The notes under the pieces: model-generated | Told to the model about the DNA's origin: nothing | Databases searched by the model: none | The model's input: only the letters and a program-made list of their open reading frames with translations | In this document: positions 23,876-32,422 of the stretch, piece by piece | Layout: each line of letters opens with the position of its first letter | How positions within the stretch are numbered: position 1 is the first letter of the stretch | Assembly (NCBI GenBank): GCA_050261415.1 | Contig: JBLNDG010000190.1 | Location: 1-33,798 of the forward strand | Length of the DNA stretch: 33,798 nucleotides | Reading direction: 5' to 3' | DNA from: JBLNDG01 sp050261415 | Lineage (GTDB): Bacteria; Bacillota; Clostridia; Lutisporales; Lutisporaceae | Translations under genes and position numbers: made by a program

Positions 23876-24697
23876 ATGCCAAGCGAATTAGTAGAAAAGT
23901 ATTTTAGAACCGACAACCTTCCCCAGATCTGGTGTCCTGGCTGCGGTCACGGCATAATAACAAGAGCTATAATGCTTGCCATTGAAAAATCAGGTCTGGA
24001 TAAAGATAAAGTCTGTGTTGTTTCAGGTATCGGCTGTTCCTCAAGAGCACCAGGATATTTGGATTTTAACACACTGCATACAACTCACGGACGTGCTCTT
24101 GCTTTTGCAACAGGCATCAAGCTTGCAAAGCCTGAACTTAAAGTTATAGTTATAACAGGGGATGGAGATGCAACTGCAATCGGAGGCAACCATCTGATAC
24201 ATGCTTGCAGGAGAAACATTGGAATAACAACAATTGTCTACAACAATAACATATACGGAATGACAGGAGGCCAGTATTCTCCTACAACCCCGAAATTTGA
24301 TAAAGGTACAACGGCACCTTACGGGAATATAGATAAAGCTTTTGATATCTGCAACCTCGCAGCTTCAGCAGGTGCAACCTATGTAGGCAGGGCTACGGCG
24401 TATCATGCCAACCTTCTTACTTCCCTTGTCCAGAACGGTATAAACAATGACGGCTTTTCATTGATAGAAGCAGTAAGTGTATGCCCGACATATTACGGCA
24501 GAAAGAATAAAAAGGGTGACGCCGTGAAAATGATAGAATGGCAGAAAAACAGTGCAGTTAATATTTCTGCTGCAGCTAAGATGTCTCCTGAATCACTTGA
24601 AGGCAAGTTCCTTATCGGTGAATTCAAGAATAGTCCTGAACCAGAATACACCAGCGAGTATCAGAAGATTATCGATAAATTGAAGAAGGAGAGATAA
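23876..24697 (+). CDS. korB: 2-oxoacid:ferredoxin oxidoreductase, beta subunit (TPP-binding)
   Basis: A 273-residue subunit binding thiamine diphosphate and one iron-sulfur cluster. WCPGCGHGI near residue 18 gives cluster cysteines, and GDGDATAIGGNHLIHACRRN to VYNNNIYGMTGGQYSPTTP is the TPP/Mg motif. The second conserved cysteine region is GIGCSSRAPGY. GAGGAGG lies seven bases before the ATG, which starts one base after the alpha stop. In anaerobes this complex can also run in reverse, fixing CO2 with reduced ferredoxin. Confidence 0.94.
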   Translation: MPSELVEKYFRTDNLPQIWCPGCGHGIITRAIMLAIEKSGLDKDKVCVVSGIGCSSRAPGYLDFNTLHTTHGRALAFATGIKLAKPELKVIVITGDGDATAIGGNHLIHACRRNIGITTIVYNNNIYGMTGGQYSPTTPKFDKGTTAPYGNIDKAFDICNLAASAGATYVGRATAYHANLLTSLVQNGINNDGFSLIEAVSVCPTYYGRKNKKGDAVKMIEWQKNSAVNISAAAKMSPESLEGKFLIGEFKNSPEPEYTSEYQKIIDKLKKER

Positions 24698-24699
24698 TT

Positions 24700-25233
24700 A
24701 TGGATAGATACGAGGTAAGACTTAGTGGTTCCGGTGGACAAGGACTGCTGCTTGCAGGTATAATACTTGCAGAGGGTGCAATTAACGATGGCAAAAATGC
24801 AGTGCAGACCCAATCCTACGGACCTGAAGCCAGAGGTGGCGCTAGCAAATCCGAAGTCATTATTGCTACTGAAACCATTGATTTCCCAAAGGTAAGAAAT
24901 TGCGACATTCTTCTTGCCTTGACACAGAAGTCATATGAGCAGTATAATGAAGGTCTTAAGGAAAACGGCACACTAATTATAGACACTTCGGTAGAAGTTG
25001 CGGAAAACTCTGCCTATAAGACATATAAAGTGCCTATTCTTGACACTGCTGCAAAGGTCCTGGGAAAACCTATGGTAACTAACATAGTCGCTCTTGGTGC
25101 TATCGTAGGTATAACAAAGATTATATCAACAGATTCCCTTGAAAAAGCAGTGCTTGCCAGAGTTCCAAAGGGAACAGAAGAGCTTAACAGAAAAGCCCTT
25201 TCACTAGGTTACGAAATAGCTCAAAAAGCATAA
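24700..25233 (+). CDS. korC: 2-oxoacid:ferredoxin oxidoreductase, gamma subunit
   Basis: A 177-residue gamma subunit. The start with LSGSGGQGLLLAGIILAEGA and then TQSYGPEARGGASKSEVIIA is characteristic of this domain, which contributes to CoA and interface binding. AAGGAGAG precedes the ATG two bases after the beta stop. With it the operon is complete: delta, alpha, beta, gamma. The regulator gene follows after 21 bases. Confidence 0.94.
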   Translation: MDRYEVRLSGSGGQGLLLAGIILAEGAINDGKNAVQTQSYGPEARGGASKSEVIIATETIDFPKVRNCDILLALTQKSYEQYNEGLKENGTLIIDTSVEVAENSAYKTYKVPILDTAAKVLGKPMVTNIVALGAIVGITKIISTDSLEKAVLARVPKGTEELNRKALSLGYEIAQKA

Positions 25234-25254
25234 AAATAACTGGAGATAGATGGT

Positions 25255-26124
25255 ATGAGTGAAACTATAGATTTAATGAAAATAATCCAAACGAATTTTC
25301 ACAGGCTGAGCAAAGGTCAGAAAATAATTGCTCAATATATTATGAATTACTATGATAAGGCAGCTTTCATGACTGCTGCAAAGCTTGGGGAGAATGTCGG
25401 GGTAAGCGAGTCTACCGTCGTAAGGTTTGCCAATGCCATTGGCTATGCAGGTTATCCGCAGTTGCAGAAACAACTGCAGGAAATGGTCAAGACCAAGCTT
25501 ACCACTGTTCAAAGAATCGAAATGACCTCAGACTATTCCAATGATGACAGCATACTCAAAAACATACTGAAGTCCGAAGTAGAAAACATTCGTGCCACTA
25601 TTGATGAAATTGATTATAAAAACTTTGAACAGGCTGTAAAGTCTATTTGTGAAGCCAAAAGCATCTATATAATCGGCTTGAGAAGTTCTACGACCTTGGC
25701 CGAGTTCCTGGGCTTCTACCTTAACCTCGTCCGTGATAATGTTCATGTAGTTACCTATACAATAGGCGATATTTTTGAACAGCTTTTCAGGATAGGAGAA
25801 AATGACCTTGTAATAGCAATGGGCTTCCCAAGATACTCTTCAAGAACAATTAAAGCCCTTGAATACTCCAAAGCAATGGGCGCGAAAACACTGGCTGTGA
25901 CAGACAGCCTACTCTCACCACTTTGTTCTTATGCCGACAATGTACTTATTGCAAAAAGTAATATGGAATCCTTCGTAGATTCTATAGTAGCTCCGCTAAG
26001 CGTTCTTAATGCACTGATAATTGCAGTGGGTATTAAAGAAAAGCATGATGTATCGGCGTCCTTTGCAAGGCTTGAGGAAATTTGGGACAAATACAACATA
26101 TTCTCAGTGGATAAGGAAAAATAA
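25255..26124 (+). CDS. MurR/RpiR family transcriptional regulator (HTH + SIS)
   Basis: A 289-residue regulator. The N-terminal HTH_6 domain (about 1-77) includes KGQKIIAQYI and GVSESTVVRFANAIGYAGYPQLQKQL as helix-turn-helix. The C-terminal SIS domain (about 125-260) should bind a phosphosugar: IIGLRSSTTLAEFLG and AMGFPRYSSRTIKALEYSKAMGAKTLAVTDS are typical. GGAG precedes the ATG, 21 bases after the kor gamma gene. Being last in a kor operon is odd for a sugar-phosphate sensor and suggests it may tune 2-oxoacid flux or act elsewhere. The ligand is unknown. Confidence 0.9.
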   Translation: MSETIDLMKIIQTNFHRLSKGQKIIAQYIMNYYDKAAFMTAAKLGENVGVSESTVVRFANAIGYAGYPQLQKQLQEMVKTKLTTVQRIEMTSDYSNDDSILKNILKSEVENIRATIDEIDYKNFEQAVKSICEAKSIYIIGLRSSTTLAEFLGFYLNLVRDNVHVVTYTIGDIFEQLFRIGENDLVIAMGFPRYSSRTIKALEYSKAMGAKTLAVTDSLLSPLCSYADNVLIAKSNMESFVDSIVAPLSVLNALIIAVGIKEKHDVSASFARLEEIWDKYNIFSVDKEK

Positions 26125-26142
26125 AACCAAATAGAATATTAG

Positions 26143-26212
26143 AGCAGCCATGTATAGCTAGGCATTGGTATAGAAATCTTTCTATAAGATGCCTAGCTAT
26201 AGCATGGCTGCT
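26143..26212 (+). repeat. 70-base near-perfect hairpin after the RpiR gene
   Basis: The arms AGCAGCCATG + TATAGCTAGGCAT (26143-26165) match ATGCCTAGCTATA + CATGGCTGCT (26189-26212) with a single bulged G at 26202. The tip TATAGAA/TTCTATA pairs again. TTTCGTTA follows. It is longer than an ordinary terminator and may be an mRNA-end stabiliser or a remnant of a small palindromic element. Confidence 0.6.
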
Positions 26213-26239
26213 TTCGTTACATAAGTATCTATAGAAGCA

Positions 26240-26283
26240 AATGGTATGTATAACAGGGCATATGCTTCGGTATACATACCATT
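26240..26283. repeat. Second copy of the AATGGTATG/CATACCATT palindrome
   Basis: AATGGTATGTATA (26240-26252) pairs perfectly with TATACATACCATT (26271-26283), 13 bp, around an 18-base loop with an inner GCATATGC palindrome. The ends match those of the hairpin at 20543-20584; the centre differs. Confidence 0.55.
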
Positions 26284-26312
26284 CGGTTTTGTAGTAAAAT
26301 GTCTGCTTTGGT

Positions 26313-26337
26313 GGGGGCCTTATGAAAGGCCCCCTTT
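26313..26337 (+). terminator. Strong GC-rich terminator after the kor-rpiR operon
   Basis: GGGGGCCTT (26313-26321), loop ATGA, AAGGCCCCC (26326-26334), then TTT and an AT-rich run. It is the third hairpin in this 277-base gap. Confidence 0.85.
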
Positions 26338-26401
26338 AATATTTCTATAATATATTCCCGATTATGTGTTATAATAATATGGAAAATCGAGGGGGGATCA
26401 C

Positions 26402-27046
26402 ATGACAAAACTATACCTGGTAAGACATGGCCAGACAGAATGGAACAAAATAAGCAAGGTACAAGGAAGAACCGACATTGAACTCAGTGAAACCGGTGTC
26501 AGACAGGCAAAGCTGCTTGCCAGAAGGTTATCCGGCGAAGCTATTGATGTTATATACTCCAGCAGTCTTAAGAGGGCTCTTAAAACTGCCGAGACAATTG
26601 CAGAGTATAAAAAAGAATGCCGCATAAATAAATCGGAGAAATACCAGGAAATATGCCTTGGCCCATGGGAAGGCATGACGATAAATGATATAAAGGAGCA
26701 ATACAGCGAGCACTTCAGGATATACCGGGAGGATCCGGCCAATTTCTTGCTGCCCGGTGCGGAAACTTTTCTTGAATTATCGGAAAGGACTTATTCATCA
26801 ATTATGGATATTGTACGTCAGCATCATGGCAAGAACATACTCTTAGTATCCCACGGCACTGCAATAAAGGCTGCAATAATTAGAATCCTGGATTTGGACA
26901 TAAAAAACTACACGAAATTCAGGATAGATAATGCGTCGATTACTACAATAAGCTTTAATGAAGGAGTACCGGCAATAGTGTCCCTTAATGATACCTGCCA
27001 CCTTAGAGAAGATGAATGCAGCCATGAAGGAGTGATAAGCGATTGA
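26402..27046 (+). CDS. Histidine phosphatase family protein (phosphoglycerate mutase-like)
   Basis: A 214-residue phosphatase. LYLVRHGQTEWN at the start has the catalytic R8-H9-G10, and SSSLKRALKTAETIA and LLVSHGTAIKAAI supply the second Arg and His. The acid position is in the CLGPWEGM block. It resembles CobC/alpha-ribazole phosphatases and generic GpmB-like enzymes, and the substrate is undecided. GAGGGGGG precedes the ATG. Its stop overlaps the TTG start of the flavoprotein, so these two are coupled. Confidence 0.9.
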   Translation: MTKLYLVRHGQTEWNKISKVQGRTDIELSETGVRQAKLLARRLSGEAIDVIYSSSLKRALKTAETIAEYKKECRINKSEKYQEICLGPWEGMTINDIKEQYSEHFRIYREDPANFLLPGAETFLELSERTYSSIMDIVRQHHGKNILLVSHGTAIKAAIIRILDLDIKNYTKFRIDNASITTISFNEGVPAIVSLNDTCHLREDECSHEGVISD

Positions 27047-28275
27047 AATATGATGTTGTCGTTATAGGAGGCGGCCCTGCAGGTATGCTTGCAGCAGGTA
27101 CTGCAAGCTCCATGGGTAGAAAAACCCTGTTGCTGGAAAAGAATGATAAGCTCGGAAGAAAACTTTTTATAACCGGCAAAGGAAGATGCAATGTCACAAA
27201 TTCAGCAGATTTTGACGAATTTATGAAAAACATCCCAAAGAACACAAAGTTCTTTTACAGTGCTTTTCACAGCTTATCCAACAATGCTCTTATAGAATTG
27301 TTGAACTCCCTTGGGCTAAGGACAAAAGTGGAAAGAGGGGGAAGGGTTTTCCCTGAGTCGGACAAGTCAAGCGATGTCATAAAAACGCTGGAAAAATACA
27401 TTAATAAATACAATGTAGCCGTAAGGCTCGGTACAAAAGTCTCCGGCATAAAAGCCGAGGATGGGGCAATAAAAGGCGTGAAACTCGAAAACGGTGACAT
27501 TATTGAATGTGAATCATTAATACTATGTACCGGAGGAATATCCTATCCCCAGACCGGTTCAACAGGGGACGGCTATGAATGGGCCCGTAAAGCCGGGCAT
27601 ACGGTCACAGACCTGCAGCCTTCCCTGGTTCCTTTAATTGCAAAGGAGGAATACATAAAGGAGCTGCAAGGCTTATCCCTTAAGAATGTATCAATAAAAG
27701 CCATTGTTGGCGGCAAGGTGATATATAATGATTTTGGCGAAATGCTTTTCACCCATTATGGACTAACAGGCCCGATAATACTTTCCTCAAGCTTCTATGT
27801 ATCTGATTATATAAGGAAAAAGAGTGAAGTAAAAATAAGCATAGATTTGAAGCCTGCTCTTACAGAGGATGAACTTGATAAAAGAATACTCCGGGACTTT
27901 GAAAAAAACACCAACAAGCATTTCAAGAATTCCCTGGATGAACTGCTTCCAAAGAAAATGATACCTGTAATATTGGCACTCTCAGGCATAAACGAGGAAA
28001 AAGAGGTGCATCAGATAACAAAACTTGAAAGAAAACACCTGGTAGAACTTTTAAAGAATTTTACCTGCACTGTTATTGATACAAGGCCGGTAGCAGAGGC
28101 TATAGTCACATCAGGAGGGATCAACCTTAAGGAAATCAACCCAAAAACCATGGAGTCAAAAATAGTCAAAGGATTGTTTTTCGCTGGTGAAATATTGGAC
28201 CTTGACGCTTTTACCGGAGGTTTTAATCTTCAAATAGCATTTTCTACAGGTTATGTTGCAGGTTTGAATGCGTAA
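27043..28275 (+). CDS. NAD(P)/FAD-dependent oxidoreductase, BaiN/YhiN (HI0933) family
   Basis: A 410-residue flavoprotein. The N-terminal Rossmann motif VVIGGGPAGMLAA (6-18) binds FAD, and KLGRKLFITGKGRCNVTN is the family fingerprint. The C-terminal GLFFAGEILDLDAFTGGFNLQIAFSTGY closes the FAD site. The start is TTG 27043, overlapping the phosphatase stop, with AAGGAG upstream. Members include the bile-acid enzyme BaiN, but most are uncharacterised, so a bile-acid role should not be assumed. Confidence 0.9.
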   Translation: MKYDVVVIGGGPAGMLAAGTASSMGRKTLLLEKNDKLGRKLFITGKGRCNVTNSADFDEFMKNIPKNTKFFYSAFHSLSNNALIELLNSLGLRTKVERGGRVFPESDKSSDVIKTLEKYINKYNVAVRLGTKVSGIKAEDGAIKGVKLENGDIIECESLILCTGGISYPQTGSTGDGYEWARKAGHTVTDLQPSLVPLIAKEEYIKELQGLSLKNVSIKAIVGGKVIYNDFGEMLFTHYGLTGPIILSSSFYVSDYIRKKSEVKISIDLKPALTEDELDKRILRDFEKNTNKHFKNSLDELLPKKMIPVILALSGINEEKEVHQITKLERKHLVELLKNFTCTVIDTRPVAEAIVTSGGINLKEINPKTMESKIVKGLFFAGEILDLDAFTGGFNLQIAFSTGYVAGLNA

Positions 28276-28342
28276 TTGAATAAACACCCTCCCAAAAGGA
28301 AATATGTAAATATTATGATAACTCTATTGGGGAGGTAATAAT

Positions 28343-28822
28343 ATGAGCAGTACTGCAGGAAGCAGGGACAATGCCCTCATTAATTGGTGGGACAAAGTAA
28401 GCATGAGGCTGGTCAAGCTTCTTATACTCTTATTTGCAATGTTTATGTTTATTCAATTCATGTTTTTGAACCAGACTTTAAAAACCTTTCTCAGCAGGAC
28501 AGACAAGCTTGAAGGAAAATCTGTCGCTGACAGCGAACTTTTGATAAAAACGGGAATAGTAGAGCTTACCTTTGAAAATGAGAACAACCTGAAGCTGTTG
28601 TCATTCTATGTGAACGGGGAAAAAGTTCCGTCCCCTGCAGGCAAAACAATCAAGCTTGAGGTTAAGAACAATGATATTATAGAAATTTCCGGTTCAGATT
28701 TCAATGATATAGCCATACTGCGCATAACTTCCGCATCAGAAAACATTACAGTTCCGGAACCGGGCAAAGTTGTATATGTCAACGGAAACCTGGTGCTTGT
28801 GGGAAGGGTAAAGCTCAGATAG
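28343..28822 (+). CDS. Membrane-anchored hypothetical protein upstream of cmk
   Basis: An uncharacterised 159-residue protein. The first 20 residues are polar and cytosolic, one helix spans about 23-43, and residues 65-159 look like a beta-sandwich on the outside, with VNGEKVPSPAGKTIKLEVKNND and EPGKVVYVNGNLVLVGRV strands. No catalytic motif is seen. GGGGAGG lies seven bases before the ATG. A CCTCCC at 28288-28293 could pair with that site. Genes of this kind recur between the flavoprotein and cmk in Clostridia, as far as I recall. Confidence 0.75.
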   Translation: MSSTAGSRDNALINWWDKVSMRLVKLLILLFAMFMFIQFMFLNQTLKTFLSRTDKLEGKSVADSELLIKTGIVELTFENENNLKLLSFYVNGEKVPSPAGKTIKLEVKNNDIIEISGSDFNDIAILRITSASENITVPEPGKVVYVNGNLVLVGRVKLR

Positions 28823-28922
28823 GGTGCAAATACTTTCATTTTTACTCATATTTTGTTAAAATGTTTACAGGCGTATGCCGCAGAGACTCGAAGAAAAATA
28901 CTATAATTTGAGGGGATATACA

Positions 28923-29567
28923 ATGAATAATAAGGTTATTGCAATAGACGGACCTGCAGGAGCCGGTAAAAGTACAATAGCCCGAAAGCTTGCAGATATG
29001 CTCGGATATACTTATGTTGATTCCGGAGCCATGTACCGGGCACTGACACTGAAGCTGCTGAAAGAGAAAGTCAATTTTAGAGATACCGGCGCAATAATTA
29101 CAATAACAGAGAAAGCAGATATTGATTTCATCAACAACAGCATCTACCTTGACGGAGTTATAGTTGACAGGGAAATCCGCGAGGAGGATGTCAACAGGAA
29201 TGTTTCCTGCGTAGCAGCAATACCTGAAGTGCGGAGAATAATGGTAGACCTTCAGAGGAAGGTCTCAAAAAATAAAAACGTAGTTATGGATGGACGTGAT
29301 GTTGGTACAGTAATTTTCCCGGAGGCTGATTATAAATTTTTTATAACTGCTTCTGTACAGGAGAGGGCTGAGAGAAGATATAAAGAGATATTGCAGAGGG
29401 GCTACAGCGCGGATATAAACGATATAAAAGCGCAAATAGAAAACAGGGACCATATTGACAGCACAAGGTGCGATTCTCCGCTAAAAAAGGCAGATAATGC
29501 AATATGTATAGAAACAACGGGGAAAAATATCGACGAGGTTATGAGAGAGGTTTTATCATATATTTAA
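28923..29567 (+). CDS. cmk: Cytidylate kinase
   Basis: A 214-residue kinase that phosphorylates CMP and dCMP with ATP. The P-loop GPAGAGKST lies at 10-18, YVDSGAMYRALTLKLL at about 31-46, and MDGRDVGTVIFPEADYKFF is the monophosphate-binding block, with ERAERRYKE as lid. The start is ATG 28923 after GAGGGGAT; an ATG at 28875 would add residues before the conserved start. It is followed by plsC and ispH-rpsA, the usual clostridial order. Confidence 0.95.
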   Translation: MNNKVIAIDGPAGAGKSTIARKLADMLGYTYVDSGAMYRALTLKLLKEKVNFRDTGAIITITEKADIDFINNSIYLDGVIVDREIREEDVNRNVSCVAAIPEVRRIMVDLQRKVSKNKNVVMDGRDVGTVIFPEADYKFFITASVQERAERRYKEILQRGYSADINDIKAQIENRDHIDSTRCDSPLKKADNAICIETTGKNIDEVMREVLSYI

Positions 29568-29582
29568 TAAGGGGGGATAGTA

Positions 29583-30182
29583 GTGTTGTACAATATTGCC
29601 GTGATATTGCTGAGACCGATCTTTTTTTTGTTTTACAACTACAGGGTCACAGGTAGAGAAAACATACCCGAAAAAGGGCCTTACATAGTATGTGCCAATC
29701 ATGTAAGCGCAATAGATCCGATATTCATAGGAATAATACTGCCGCATAAAATGCATTTCATGGCAAAAGTAGAGCTCTTTAAAAATTGGTTCATCGGAGG
29801 ACTTTTAAAAACGCTCGGGGCATTCCCAATAAAAAGGGGGGAAGCTGACCTTAAGAGCATAAAAACATCCTTGAGACTTCTGGCGGACGGAAAGGTTTTA
29901 AGCTTGTTTCCTGAAGGCACCCGCAACAAAACCAGCGAAATCATTGCCGAACCGGGTATTGCCATGTTGTCAATTAAAGCAAAAGTACCTGTTTTACCAA
30001 TTGCAATCATGAGCAGTTATAAGTTTTTTAATAGGACAACCATTATAATAGGTAAACCTCTTGATTTAAGCGAATACTATGATAAGAAGCTCGGCAGCGA
30101 AGAATATACCGGGATAAGCCTTGGTATCATGAATAAAATAAACGAGCTTAAGAAGGATGAAAACAATGAAAATAATTCTTGA
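29583..30182 (+). CDS. plsC: 1-acyl-sn-glycerol-3-phosphate acyltransferase
   Basis: A 199-residue membrane-associated acyltransferase making phosphatidic acid from lysophosphatidic acid. Motif I is NHVSAID (H40 and D45), motif II GAFPIKRG and motif III FPEGTRNKT. An N-terminal hydrophobic helix (about 3-20) anchors it. The start is GTG 29583, seven bases after GGGGGG. The stop overlaps the ispH-rpsA start by 17 bases. Confidence 0.93.
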   Translation: MLYNIAVILLRPIFFLFYNYRVTGRENIPEKGPYIVCANHVSAIDPIFIGIILPHKMHFMAKVELFKNWFIGGLLKTLGAFPIKRGEADLKSIKTSLRLLADGKVLSLFPEGTRNKTSEIIAEPGIAMLSIKAKVPVLPIAIMSSYKFFNRTTIIIGKPLDLSEYYDKKLGSEEYTGISLGIMNKINELKKDENNENNS

Positions 30183-32106
30183 TGAAAATGCCGGCTTTTG
30201 CTTCGGAGTTAAAAATGCAGTGGAAAAGACCTTTGATGAAATCAAGGAAAACAAGGCCTCAAAGATTTATACCTATGGACCTCTGATACATAACAACCAA
30301 GTTATAAGCAAGCTGGAAAGCCAAGGTATAAATTACATTGATGATGTCAATGAAATGGCCGGTGAAGAAACCGAACTCATAATCCGTTCTCATGGCATAG
30401 CAGAAGACAAATATAAAATGTTTGATGAAAAAGGTATAAAATACATTGATTGTACCTGCCCGTATGTTGATGCAATTCACAAAAAAGTCAGGGATTATTA
30501 TCAAAAGGGATATAAAATATTCATAATTGGCGATAAAAACCATCCTGAAGTTATAGGAACTAATGGGTGGTGCGATTATTCCGCACATATTGTGGATGAC
30601 GAAAAAATAGTAGACAAACTTCCTATATATGATAAAATATGTGTAGTTGCACAAACTACAATTACAAAAAGATTATGGGACAGTGCAGTGGATGCCATTC
30701 AAAAAAAATATAAGGATGCAGTCATTTTCAATACAATTTGCAGTGCTACGGAAAAAAGGCAAAAGTCAGCGGAAGAACTGTCAAAGAATGTAGACTGCAT
30801 GATAGTCATAGGAAGCCGTGAGAGTTCAAATACGAATAAACTGTATCAAATTAGCAAAAACAATTGCAGTAACACCTATCACATAGAAACGGCAGATGAA
30901 CTTCAGCTTGACGAGATGAAAAAGTATGAAAAAGTAGGCATAACTGCAGGTGCGTCCACACCTGATTGGGTAATTAAGGAGGTTATTGATAAGATGCAAG
31001 ACATTAATGAAAACAAAATGGAAATCCAGGAAAATCTTATGGAAGAATATGAGAAAACCATGAAATCTCTTTACCAGGGAGACAGAGTAAACGGCACGGT
31101 CATCATGGTTACTGAAGACGAGGTCATGGTTAATATAGGATATAAATCCGACGGTATAATAAAGAAAGAGGATTACACTTGGGAACCGGACACTAATCTT
31201 AAGGACCTGATAAAACCCGGAGATGAAGTTGAGGTAATAGTAGTAAGTATCAACGACGGAGAAGGAAACGTAGTGCTCTCCAAGAAAATGGTTGATGCAG
31301 AAAACAACTGGCACAAAATTGAGGAAGCTTACAATGAAAAGACTCCTCTTGGAGGCTATGTCAAGGAAATAGTTAAGGGCGGCGCTATAGTAGAGATACT
31401 TGGAATAAAGACCTTCATGCCTGCATCCCAGTTTGACCTGAGGTATGCAGAAGATTTGACGGGTTATGTAAATACTAAAGTAAAAGTCAATGTTATAGAA
31501 TATGATCCGGAAAAGAGAAAAGTAGTAGTATCAAGAAAAGAACTCCTTAAGAAAGAAAAAGACATCAAGGAAAAAGAAGTTTGGGAAAAGATAGAAGCAG
31601 GACAGAAAATCAAAGGTGAAGTTAAAAGACTTACTGATTTCGGAGCTTTTGTAGATCTTGGCGGAGTGGATGGATTGATTCACATATCAGAGCTTTCCTG
31701 GAGCAGGGTAAAACATCCATCCGAAGTTGTAAAGCCGGGTCAGATGGTCGAAGTTGTTGTTCTTTCCGTAGACAAGGAAAAGAAGAAAATATCCCTGGGC
31801 CTGAAGCAGACCCTGCCTGAGCCATGGAGCGTCGTAGGAGAAAAGTACAAGGTAGGAGATATCGTAGAGGTTAAAGTATTGAGATTCTCCAACTTTGGTG
31901 CATTTGTCGAACTTGAACCCGGCGTTGACGGACTGGTTCATATTTCACAGATTTCAGACAAGAGGATTGCTAAACCCGGTGATGCATTGAACCTTGGAGA
32001 TATCGTAAAAGCTAAAATAATAGATATAAAGCTTGAAGAGAAGAAAATAAGCCTTAGCATCAGAGAAGCTCAAGAAACCCAGGAAATTCAAGAAACTCAA
32101 GAATAA
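30166..32106 (+). CDS. ispH: IspH - ribosomal protein S1 fusion
   Basis: A 646-residue bifunctional protein. Residues 1-280 are 4-hydroxy-3-methylbut-2-enyl diphosphate reductase, the last step of the MEP isoprenoid pathway. The cluster cysteines are C12 (AGFCFGV), C98 (CTCP) and C192 (ICSATEKRQ), with H42, H76 and H126 also present. A short linker leads to four S1 RNA-binding repeats at about 302-375, 389-459, 477-548 and 562-633; the last two are the best conserved. A tail of TQE-type repeats ends it. The start is ATG 30166, nine bases after AAGG. The fusion is known in Clostridia and links an iron-sulfur enzyme to translation. Confidence 0.95.
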   Translation: MKIILDENAGFCFGVKNAVEKTFDEIKENKASKIYTYGPLIHNNQVISKLESQGINYIDDVNEMAGEETELIIRSHGIAEDKYKMFDEKGIKYIDCTCPYVDAIHKKVRDYYQKGYKIFIIGDKNHPEVIGTNGWCDYSAHIVDDEKIVDKLPIYDKICVVAQTTITKRLWDSAVDAIQKKYKDAVIFNTICSATEKRQKSAEELSKNVDCMIVIGSRESSNTNKLYQISKNNCSNTYHIETADELQLDEMKKYEKVGITAGASTPDWVIKEVIDKMQDINENKMEIQENLMEEYEKTMKSLYQGDRVNGTVIMVTEDEVMVNIGYKSDGIIKKEDYTWEPDTNLKDLIKPGDEVEVIVVSINDGEGNVVLSKKMVDAENNWHKIEEAYNEKTPLGGYVKEIVKGGAIVEILGIKTFMPASQFDLRYAEDLTGYVNTKVKVNVIEYDPEKRKVVVSRKELLKKEKDIKEKEVWEKIEAGQKIKGEVKRLTDFGAFVDLGGVDGLIHISELSWSRVKHPSEVVKPGQMVEVVVLSVDKEKKKISLGLKQTLPEPWSVVGEKYKVGDIVEVKVLRFSNFGAFVELEPGVDGLVHISQISDKRIAKPGDALNLGDIVKAKIIDIKLEEKKISLSIREAQETQEIQETQE

Positions 32107-32118
32107 ATAAGCTTTGTA

Positions 32119-32157
32119 AATAAGCCCTTCTTGGTAGCAGAGGGGCTTATTTTTTTA
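32119..32157 (+). terminator. Intrinsic terminator of the cmk-plsC-ispH operon
   Basis: AATAAGCCCTTCT (32119-32131) and AGAGGGGCTTATT (32139-32151) form a 13-bp stem with one G-T pair, followed by a T-tract to 32157. Confidence 0.92.
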
Positions 32158-32340
32158 TATTTTCGGTTTTATATTAGCATAATGGTTTTTCATGCATATT
32201 TTATATAAGAAGTAATATAATTAATATGGCTTATATCATATAGAAAACCAAAGGATTATTAAATAAATGCATAAGATTCGTTAGTAATACTGAAACATTT
32301 TAACTTATTGCTAAAATATAATGATTTTCAGTGAAAAGTA

Positions 32341-32368
32341 TTGACTTTTCCGGTAAATTTGATAAAAT
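32341..32368 (+). promoter_or_regulatory. Sigma-A promoter of speD
   Basis: TTGACT (32341-32346), a 16-base spacer and TAAAAT (32363-32368), 55 bases before the speD start. The preceding stretch from 32158 is AT-rich; I see no gene or structure there. Confidence 0.6.
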
Positions 32369-32422
32369 TATTTCTATTGAATGACTAAGCAGTATAAGCT
32401 GGTTAAAGGAGGAAAAGAATAA

